Part shown: in pieces, positions 56,088 through 64,000 of the stretch
How positions within the stretch are numbered: position 1 is the first letter of the stretch
Layout: every line of letters begins with the position of its first letter
Assembly (NCBI GenBank): GCA_022701365.1
Contig: JAKUHH010000091.1
Span: 1-64,000 of the forward strand
Direction of reading: 5' to 3'
Length of the DNA: 64,000 bases
From: Mycocentrospora acerina
Taxonomy: Eukaryota; Ascomycota; Dothideomycetes; Pleosporales
Notes under the pieces: model-generated
Database searches by the model: none
What the model saw: only the letters and a program-made list of their open reading frames with translations
Told to the model about the DNA's origin: nothing
Made by a program: the position numbers and the translations under genes

Positions 56088-57674
56088 TCATTCCATGCTT
56101 TTTGCCAAGGCCCACAAGCTGTCTAGTTTTGTCCTGGCCAACACTTCTCTTGCCTCGCCTGCTGTTTCGCACATGCGGGACCCCCATTTGAAGAAGAGAT
56201 GCTGTTTGACCTCTCCCTCAAAGACGAGGATGCATTTGTTTTCCGAGAGATCTTTGAGGTTCCCCTTGTCGTCGATGGATTTTAGCCAGTGGGGGTCCGA
56301 GACTTGCTTCTCTGCCTGAGTTTCTGTCGGCGGGGCATTTTCTTGCCACTTAATGCGCTGGAGCATGAGCTTTTTAAACTTGTTGATGGAGTAGCGGCCA
56401 CCTTCGACAACGACAAGGTTCATGTCTGGGTTGAAGATTGTGACGCCGTTGAGGGCGTATTGCTTGCCGTTTTGGTCGATTTGGTAGCGATGTTTGCTGT
56501 AGGCTAGCGTGTTTATTTTAAAGACGCATAGATAGAGGCCCTTTTGGGCGTCCTTTTCTTGTTGGGCGGTGAGCTTGGCGTGTTGCTGCTCCTTTGTTAG
56601 TTTGCGCTCCTCGTTTGCCGTCATGTGATCGTCGTGCCGTTGGGCGATTTGCGACTCGACGAGCATTTCGACGGCCGTGGGGTCTGCAATGGCCTGCTCG
56701 CCCATGACGCGCATCATGTTTCCGCGCTTGACTTTGGGCGGCGGCGGGGGCTCCAGGCCGAGACGGATCTTGGCCTGGTGCTCCTTGAGGTCTGCGGCGC
56801 GACGCATGCGCCGCAGCTTCTCCTGCTCCTTTTTGGTGAGGTACATGGGCTTGATCTCGACCAGGCGCTGGTCCTGCGGGGCCTTGAGCAGCGGGGGGTG
56901 CTGGACGTAGAAGGTGATGATGGAGTCGTCGGTGTCGATTTTGACCTTGGCGGGGTCGTCGATGCAGTCGTAGCTCTTCTCTGGCACGATGCCCTCGTCC
57001 CACCACTCGACATCTGGCGGGGCCTGGACCATGAAGCCGCGCTCGCTGTTCTCGTCGAGGCCGGCGCGACGTGCTTGCTGGGCGAGCTTCTTCTTGATCT
57101 GCTCGAGGCGGTTCTGGGCGCGCAGCTTCGAGGCCTGGTCGAGGTACTTTCCGTGCTCGTTGAACAGCAGGGTGCGCGAGACGCGTTCGCGGGCGGTGCC
57201 AAAGGCCTTGGGGTCGAAGTAGGGGTTCTCGTCGGCGGCAGTGTCCTGGGGCTGGGCTGGGTGGGCGGCGGGCGGCTTGGGCTTCGCGTCGAGCTTGGAG
57301 GTGTGCAGGCGCTGGTTGCCCAGAGTGGTGGCAAAGGGGTTCCGGGCAGCATCGGGCGTGGGGGGGTTGGGGTCGCTCTTGTCCTTGGTGCTCTTGATGG
57401 TGTCCTTGTCCTTGCCGCTCTTCATGGCGTCCATGCGCGCCTTGAGGGCCGCGAGTCTGGCGGCGGCATCGCTGGGCGCGGCGGGCGCGGCGGGCGCGTG
57501 CTGGGCGGGCGAGGCGGCAGGAGCAGCAGCAGCAGCAGCCGCCTTCTTGGCAGCAAAGCGGGCAGCAATCTCCTGGGCCTTTGCGCGGGCGGCGGCAATG
57601 GCATCGGAGCCCTTTGCGCGCTTGACGTGGGCGTCGGGGCCGTGGGCGTCGGGGAGGGGGCGCTTCTCTCCCAT
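56088..57674 (-). CDS. U4/U6 snRNP protein PRP3
   Basis: A single-exon gene of 528 residues from the ATG at 57674 (MGEKRPLPDAHG). The frame stays open upstream to an ATG at 58037, which would add 121 residues of T/A/N-rich repeat. I choose the internal ATG because that extension is unlike any PRP3. After a low-complexity A/P region come the PRP3 core (NPYFDPKAF, ASKLRAQNRLEQIKKKLAQQAR, EWWDE near the middle, GLEPPPPPKVK) and the C-terminal DUF1115 fold (FKWGSRMCETAGEAREVL). PRP3 holds U4/U6 in the tri-snRNP and is essential for spliceosome activation. Confidence 0.93.
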   Translation of the reverse strand: MGEKRPLPDAHGPDAHVKRAKGSDAIAAARAKAQEIAARFAAKKAAAAAAAPAASPAQHAPAAPAAPSDAAARLAALKARMDAMKSGKDKDTIKSTKDKSDPNPPTPDAARNPFATTLGNQRLHTSKLDAKPKPPAAHPAQPQDTAADENPYFDPKAFGTARERVSRTLLFNEHGKYLDQASKLRAQNRLEQIKKKLAQQARRAGLDENSERGFMVQAPPDVEWWDEGIVPEKSYDCIDDPAKVKIDTDDSIITFYVQHPPLLKAPQDQRLVEIKPMYLTKKEQEKLRRMRRAADLKEHQAKIRLGLEPPPPPKVKRGNMMRVMGEQAIADPTAVEMLVESQIAQRHDDHMTANEERKLTKEQQHAKLTAQQEKDAQKGLYLCVFKINTLAYSKHRYQIDQNGKQYALNGVTIFNPDMNLVVVEGGRYSINKFKKLMLQRIKWQENAPPTETQAEKQVSDPHWLKSIDDKGNLKDLSENKCILVFEGEVKQHLFFKWGSRMCETAGEAREVLARTKLDSLWALAKSME

Positions 57675-58278
57675 GGCGGGGGTGGTGGATGTGGTTGTGG
57701 TGTTTGCAGTGGGTGTGATGGGTGTGGTGGTTGCAGTGGGTGTGGTGATTGTGGTAGTTGCAGTGTTTGTGGTGGTTGCAGTGGTTGCAGTGTTTACAGC
57801 GTTTGCAGTGGTTGCAGTGTTTACAGCGTTTGCAGTGGTTGCAGTGTTTACAGCGTTTGCAGTGGTTGTAATGTTTGCAGTGTTTGCAGTGATTGTAGTG
57901 TTTGCCGTGTTTGCAGTGGCGGCAGTGTGTGTGATGGTGGTGGTGGTGGCTGCCGTGTGTGTAGTGTTTGTCGTCGTGGTTGCGACGGCAGCATTCGACG
58001 TCAAATGTTCTCTGGCAGACGCGGAGCCAACGCGCATGCATGGCCGGCCCCAGCTCCAGCACTAGCGCCTTGGCACCCGGAATACTTTTCGAGCCTCTCC
58101 AAAAAAAAACTGCCCGCGCGCCTGTCGGGCATGTTGTTGATGCTCACGCTCATGCTCCTGCTCCTGCTCCACGGCCCCTTGCGCGCCGAATAGCCCTCGA
58201 CCCCGCCGGCGCAGAGCAGTGCCGCCTACTACCACCACCGCCACCGCCGCCGCGACAAATACTGCCACCACCGCCGCC
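57675..58278. promoter_or_regulatory. Divergent promoter, PRP3 / RPA190, with minisatellite
   Basis: 604 bp between the start codons. The PRP3-proximal half (57690-57960) is a TTTGCAGTGGTTGCAG-like minisatellite. The RPA190-proximal half is GC-rich with CCGCC triplets. Both strands have open frames here purely because of the repeat composition. Confidence 0.5.
57781..57861. repeat. 27-bp minisatellite, three exact units
   Basis: Unit gtggttgcagtgtttacagcgtttgca repeated exactly three times, flanked on both sides by shorter related triplet and nonamer repeats. Because 27 is divisible by three, the minus strand stays open and would read NAVNTATTA repeats if translated. Confidence 0.95.
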
Positions 58279-61200
58279 ATGAACACCTCGCTGCCCACCT
58301 CGTCGGCCATCCAGAGCGTCGAGTTTGGCTTCCTGGCCGCCGCCGACGTGCGCTCGCTGTCGGTCAAGCGCATCACCAACCCCACCACCTTCGACTCGCT
58401 GCTGCACCCCGTGCCCGGCGGCCTGCACGACGCCGCCCTGGGCGCCTTCCTCGACAATGCCTGTGCCACCTGCGCCCTCACCACCCAGCTGGGCTGCCCC
58501 GGCCACTGCGGCCACATGGAGCTGCCCGTGCCCGTCTACCACCTGACCTTCATGGACCAGCTGCTGCGCCTGCTGCGCGCCAAGTGCGTCTACTGCCACC
58601 ACTTCAAGCTGGCCCGCGTGCGCATCAACGAGCTCGTCTCGCGCCTGCGCCTGATCCGCTGCGGCCTGGTGCGCGAGGCCAACGACATGCACGAGCACAT
58701 CGACCTCAACAAGGGCAAGACGGGCGCCCGCGAGAATGACGCCTCGGACACGGACGACGACCAGGACGACATCATCACCCAGCGCAACAACTACGTCAAG
58801 CGCTGCATGAAAAAGGCCGGCATCTCCAAGCACGACGCCCGCTCCATCAAGGAGAGGAACGACACCGTCGCCGACGCCCGCCGCCAGGTCCTCAAGGAGT
58901 TCTACGACCAGGCCGTCGCCACGGGCAAGCGCTGCAAAAACTGCCAGGGCCTCAACCCAAACTACCGCAAGGACCGCGGCATCAAGATTTTCCGCAAGAA
59001 CCTGAGCGCAAAGGAAAAGGCCCAGATGGCCCAGGCTGAGAAGCGCGCCCAGAACCCCCTCGACATCCTGGCCCGCCGCGACGCAAAGGCCAAGAACCAG
59101 CAGGTGCACGCCGACGAGGGCGTCGCAGACCTCGACCCGGCCTCGGACGACGACGACGAGGGCATCGACATGGACATTGACGACGGCTCGCTGGTCGCCT
59201 CCGAGGCACGCACCACAAAGACACGCTCCCACGTCGATGCCGCCGACAGCTCGCAAGAGTACATCACCGCCGCCGAGGTCAAGGCCGCCATGACGCTGCT
59301 CTTTGAGAACGAGGCCGAGATGGTGCGCCTGCTGTACAGCCCCTACGGCTCAAAGTCGCTCGTCGACGTCTCCCCAGACATGTTCTTCATCGAGGCCGTC
59401 GTCGTCCCCCCCAACCGATACCGCATGGAGGACAAGACGGGCGACTCGATTGCCGAGTCTCCCAAAAACACCCTCTACAAGGGCATCCTCAACGCCTGCG
59501 ACTCGATGCGCCAGATCAGCAACGAAATCAAGGGCCAGGAGAACGAGGCCGGCTACCGACGCCGCAACTTTGACGACCTGCAGACCACCTGGGTGAACCT
59601 CCAGGGCTCCGTCAACGCCCTCATCGACCGCGACGCCAACCCCGTCCAGGGCAAGGCGGGCATCACAAACGCCGACGGCATCAAGCAGCGCCTCGAGAAG
59701 AAGGAGGGGCTCTTCCGAAAGAACATGATGGGAAAGCGCGTCAACTTTGCCGCCCGCAGTGTCATCTCGCCCGACCCAAACATTGAGACCAACGAGATTG
59801 GCGTGCCGCCAGTCTTTGCCATGAAGCTGACCTACCCCGAGCCCGTCACAAACCACAACTTTTACGACATGAAGGAAGCCGTGCTCAACGGCCCGGACAA
59901 GTGGCCTGGCGCACACGCAATCGAAAACGAGTTTGGCCAGGTCATCAACCTCAAGAAGAAAAACTACGAGGAGCGCCTGGCGCTGGCCAACCAGCTGCTC
60001 GCACCCTCGAGCTCCTACTCCAACGGCTCCAAGAACAAAAAAGTCCATCGTCATCTGAACAACGGCGACATGGTCATTATGAACCGACAGCCCACACTGC
60101 ACAAGCCCTCGATGATGGCCCACCGAGCCCGTGTGCTGCCAGGCGAGAAGACGATTCGCATGCACTACGCCAACTGCAACACGTACAATGCCGATTTCGA
60201 CGGTGACGAGATGAACATGCATTTCCCACAAAACGAGCTCGCTCGCGCCGAGGCCATGACCATTGCCGACACGGACCACCAGTACCTCTCCGCGACGGCT
60301 GGCAAGCCCCTGCGTGGTCTCATTCAAGATCACATTTCCATGGGAGTCTGGCTCACAAACAAGGACACCTTCTTCACCCGAGAGGAGTACCACCAGCTCA
60401 TGTACTCGTGCCTGCGACCAGAGGATGGCCACACCACCTCTGGCAGACTCGAAACCGTCGACCCCGTCATCTGGAAGCCTCAGCCTCTGTGGTCCGGAAA
60501 GCAAATCATCACGACCGTCTTGAAGAACATCAAGCCGGCAGAGTTTCAAGACCTGACCCTCACCTCCAAGTCGTCTACCAACGCCAAACTGTGGGGCGCC
60601 AACAGCGAGGAGCAGACGGTCATTGTCAAGGACGGCCAGCTGCTCTGCGGTATCATCGACAAGAGCCAGATTGGTCCTGCCGCGGGTGGCTTGATCAACG
60701 GCATCTACGAGGCCTACGGCGAGACAATCGCCGGCCGGGCTCTCTCCATCATCGGTCGTCTGCTCACCAAGCTGCTTCATATGCGCGCATTCTCTTGCGG
60801 TGTCGAAGACCTGATTCTCACAGAAGAAGGCGACAGGGCACGCTTGGAGCAGCTTAAGAATGCGGAGAGAATTGGTCTCGAAGTGGCTTCCAAGTACGTC
60901 ACCCTGGATGCAGACAAGATCAACTCCCTCAACCCAGAACTGCGCAACCGTCTGGAACAAGTCTTGCGGGACGACTCCAAGCAGCACGGTCTGGATCTTC
61001 TTGCCAACAGCGCGACCGCAAAGGTTTCCTCGGCAGTCACTTCCGCCTGCTTGCCACACAAGCTCATCAAGCTCTTCCCCAAGAACCAGATGCAGGCCAT
61101 GACTGGCTCTGGAGCAAAGGGCAGTTTGGTCAACGCCAACCAGATTTCGTGTAATCTTGGTCAGCAGGTTTTGGAGGGTCGTCGTGTTCCCGTCATGGTC

Positions 61201-63576
61201 AGCGGTAAAACGCTGCCTTGCTTCAAGCCCTACGAGACGAGCGTTCGCGCAGGTGGGTACATTGTCAACCGTTTCTTGACTGGCATTCGGCCGCAAGAGT
61301 ACTATTTCCATATGATGGCTGGCCGTGAAGGTCTTATCGATACCGCCGTCAAGACATCTCGCTCCGGCTACCTGCAACGCTGTATCGTCAAGGGAATGGA
61401 AGGTCTCAAGGTCGAGTATGACACTTCAGTCCGTGACTCTGATGGCACCATGGTGCAATTCTTGTATGGCGAGGACGGTCTCGACACGACAAAACAAAAA
61501 TACCTCAACGACTTCAAGTTCCAGGCCGAGAATTTCTTGTCGCTGGCTCAGAGTCTGCAGACGCAAGAGGCGTTTGCTCGTGTATACAGCGAAGAGGCTG
61601 CTGAGCACAACAAAAAGGCCGTGAAAAAGGCAAAGAAGGATGTTGCTTCCATGGACCCAGCCATGGCCGTGTACACGCCCTCTTGCCACAGTGGCAGCAC
61701 GTCCGAAAAGTTCTTCCAAGCCAAGAAAGAGGTATGATCTTATTCTCTTTTCAATTTTTTTTTTACTTTCCAAATTTAACGTCTCAAATGTATCATTCAC
61801 TAACCTCATCGACAGTACGTCGACAAAAACGCCGACAAACTCTTGAAGAAGAAGAACAAGGACCCCGAGGGCGAAGTTCTCATCAAGAGCTTTAACCAGA
61901 TGCTGGATCTCAAGTACCTCAGGAGTCTTGTCGAGCCGGGTGAGGCCGTTGGTGTTGTTGCTGGCCAATCCATTGGTGAGCCATCGACACAGATGACGCT
62001 CAATACCTTCCATTTGGCTGGTCACTCGGCCAAGAACGTCACACTCGGTATCCCCCGTCTGCGAGAAATCGTCATGACTGCGTCGTCAAAGATCTCGACG
62101 CCTAGCATGCAGCTGTACCCGCATGCAGAGCTCTCAAAGGATGACAATGAAAAGTTCGCCAAGAGCATCACTCGTCTTCCATTGTCCGCTGTGCTTGACA
62201 AGGTCACCGTCACCGAGACCTCTGGTCCTGGTGCTCAATTCAGCCAAGCACGAAGCTACAAAGTGCGCTTGAACTTCTACCCCGCCAAGGAGTACACCCA
62301 GGAGTACGCCATCAAGGTTCGCGATGTCGCCGAGTCGATTGAGCAGAAGTTCTGCCCCCGACTTCAGAAGATCATCCGTGCGGACCTGAAGAAGAAGGGC
62401 GAGAACAAGTCCTTGTCAACCGCAAACTCGGCAGCTGTTCCTACGATTGGAGAGTCTTCTGGTGCCATTGAACAGCAGACTGTCCGTCAGTCCGATGCCG
62501 CAGCCGACCGCGAAGGCGGGCCTGAAGACGACGACAGCGATGATGGTGAGGGTGAGAACGACACAACGCATGCCAAGCAGCGTGGCCGCCGCGAAGACAG
62601 CGTTGGCTATGATGAGCCCGAAAAGGAGGAGCAAGCCTTTAACGCGAACCTCGATGCACAGGATGCCAGTGATGAGGACGAAGCATACAGCGGTAGCCCC
62701 AAACCCTCGCGCTCCACCACGCCCGATCCTGCCGACGACGACATGGACGAGTCGATGCTGATCCCGACCGATGAAGTCTCAGACATCCGCCGCGAGCGCA
62801 TATGCAACAAGAACGCCGACATTTTCAACTTCTCCTTTGACGACCGCAAGGGTGCCTCTTGCGACATCACTTTTGAGTTCCCGGCCTCTACGCCCAAGCT
62901 CCTCATGCTACACCACGTCGAAGCTGCCGCCGACTTTGCTACCATTCATGTGATCCCCGGTCTCACCAAAGCCACAGTCGTCACCGATGACAACACAAAG
63001 GAACCCATGATTGTCACGGACGGATCCAACCTCCTCGCCATGCGCGACTTTTCGCACATTATCGACGTCAACCGTCTCCTCACCAACGACATTGTGGCGA
63101 TGTTGCACCTCTACGGCGTAGAAGCCTGTCGTGCGACAATAGTCCGCGAAATGCACGCCGTCTTCAGCGGTCACGGCATCTCCGTCGACCTGCGCCACCT
63201 GAACCTCATTGCCGACACAATGACCAAGGGCGGCGGCTTCACCCCCTTTAACCGTATCGGCCTGCGCGGCAACGTCAGTCCGTTTATGAAGATGAGCTTC
63301 GAGACTACAGTCGGCTTCCTGAAAGACGCCGTTCTGGAGCGCGACTGGGACGACCTGCGCAACCCCAGCGCAAGGATCGTCGTCGGCAGGTTGGGCGCCG
63401 CGGGCACGGGTGCATTCGACGTCCTGGCCCCTGTTGTGGTTGTCGATCCGCTAAAGATGGGCGACACAGACGTGAGAATGGGCGTCGAAGAAGATGAGGA
63501 AGAAGAAGAAGAGGAGGAGGAGGAAGAGGAAGAGAAAGAAGAGGAAGCCGGCGACGTGAGCATGATGGACGTATAA
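58279..63576 (+). CDS. RPA190: RNA polymerase I largest subunit (A190/RPA190)
   Basis: Two exons, 58279-61731 and 61816-63576, 1737 residues. The ATG at 58279 has a strong context (CCGCCGCCATGA); the open frame upstream begins at a GTG and is T/A repeat-derived. The N-terminal zinc region (CATCALTTQLGCPGHCGH) is present, followed by an acidic Pol I-specific insertion (about 295-320). The catalytic loop NADFDGDEMNMHF lies at about residue 637, with the three magnesium-binding aspartates. The bridge helix and trigger loop follow. The jaw has a second acidic insertion (DDDSDDGEGEND). The C-terminus is a run of glutamates from a GAA/GAG tract. The enzyme synthesises 35S pre-rRNA in the nucleolus. 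Confidence 0.97.
63487..63549 (+). repeat. Coding (GAA/GAG)n tract in RPA190
   Basis: Encodes the glutamate-rich C-terminal tail. Mixed GAA and GAG codons indicate the tract is selected as protein but could still change length. Confidence 0.9.
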
Positions 63577-64000
63577 TAAACAAACAGTTCCTGATACATG
63601 TATAAACTGGCTGAGGGTAGGGGTTATTTTTTTAAATCCCCCCCCCCTCCCCCTCCCCGAAAAAATCCTTGTATTGTAATCTTTCTTTCCTTCCTTCTTC
63701 CTCTTTTCTGGGCGTTGAAATATTCGGGGGTCGGGCATGGATATGGTGTTCTTCTTCTTTTTTTTTTGGCGGAATAGCCCACAAGGGGTTGTTGTTTTTT
63801 TTGGGGGGTGTAGTGGAAATCTTTCATAGCAGACACTATGTATGATGGGAGGTTGAGTGAGTACGCAAGTGTGTGTGTAACGTGGAGAAAAGTCAATTTT
63901 TAAATCATCATCATCATCGTCATCGTCATCATCATTCCATGTGTTTTTGGTCTTGTCTTTGTAAAAGATTACGTGTCTTGTAGAGCTGTGTTGGACTGCC
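63577..64000. other. 3' flank of RPA190
   Basis: Poly-C and poly-T tracts (63640-63660, 63765-63775) and an (ATC)n-like tract at 63905-63935. No gene is seen up to the window end. Confidence 0.5.

Noticed and set aside
56625..58193. 522-codon plus-strand frame opposite PRP3, and another at 57241-58065
   Set aside because: Shadow of the PRP3 gene and of the minisatellite. The glycine/cysteine-rich or valine-rich translations are repeat artefacts.
59350..61377. 675-codon minus-strand frame opposite RPA190
   Set aside because: Antisense to the conserved RNA polymerase I catalytic region; composition is that of a shadow frame.
1..64000. CRISPR arrays, prophage, bacterial operons or a secondary-metabolite cluster
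   Set aside because: The repeats lack regular spacers, genes have introns, and no polyketide or peptide synthase is present.

Overview
This window is nuclear DNA of a filamentous ascomycete (Pezizomycotina). The evidence is short 45-160 nt GT-AG introns, a class II hydrophobin, a CAP20/perilipin-like gene, a 2EXR-domain gene, and an AT-rich repeat block whose stop codons look like repeat-induced point mutation (RIP). Dothideomycetes or a relative is my best guess. I cannot name a species.

Left part (1-26 kb) is gene-poor. Positions 1-2.8 kb hold GC-rich 33-35 bp tandem repeats, a 125-bp block duplicated around a single N (probably a bad contig join), and a degraded transposon-like ORF on the minus strand. 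Then come isolated accessory or metabolic genes: a zinc alcohol dehydrogenase (3600-5161, +), a double DSBA/HCCA-isomerase-like protein (8158-9705, -), a small secreted protein (14671-14970, +), an EamA/DMT transporter (16161-17482, +), a class II hydrophobin (17699-18088, -), an amino-acid permease (20286-21964, -) and a ketopantoate-reductase-like protein (24607-25575, -). The long gaps hold a clean 172-bp Tc1/mariner-type MITE, a pair of 119-bp SINE-like repeats and further dispersed repeats.

Right part (26-64 kb) is richer in genes and mostly core housekeeping. It carries Elongin A (-), THO subunit Tho7 (+), tubulin cofactor A (-), MCM4 (+), a haloacetate-dehalogenase-like hydrolase (-), SOF1 (-), ribosomal protein L27 (+), CAP20/perilipin-like (-), a type I membrane protein (-), a 2EXR protein (+), dCMP deaminase (-), a 2434-residue repeat-rich coiled-coil protein (+), PRP3 (-) and the RNA polymerase I largest subunit (+). 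Several pairs are divergent with short shared promoters: TBCA/MCM4, SOF1/RPL27, Elongin A/THO7 and PRP3/RPA190. Many of these genes serve replication, transcription, splicing and ribosome production.

Exon structures were assembled by hand from splice sites and protein-family continuity. Two introns (in the alcohol dehydrogenase and dCMP deaminase genes) appear to be of the GC-AG class. I found no bacterial-type system, CRISPR array or rRNA, and no convincing tRNA. The most unusual items are the giant coiled-coil protein with three layers of internal repeats, the SINE-like and MITE elements, and the RIP relic beside the suspect assembly join.
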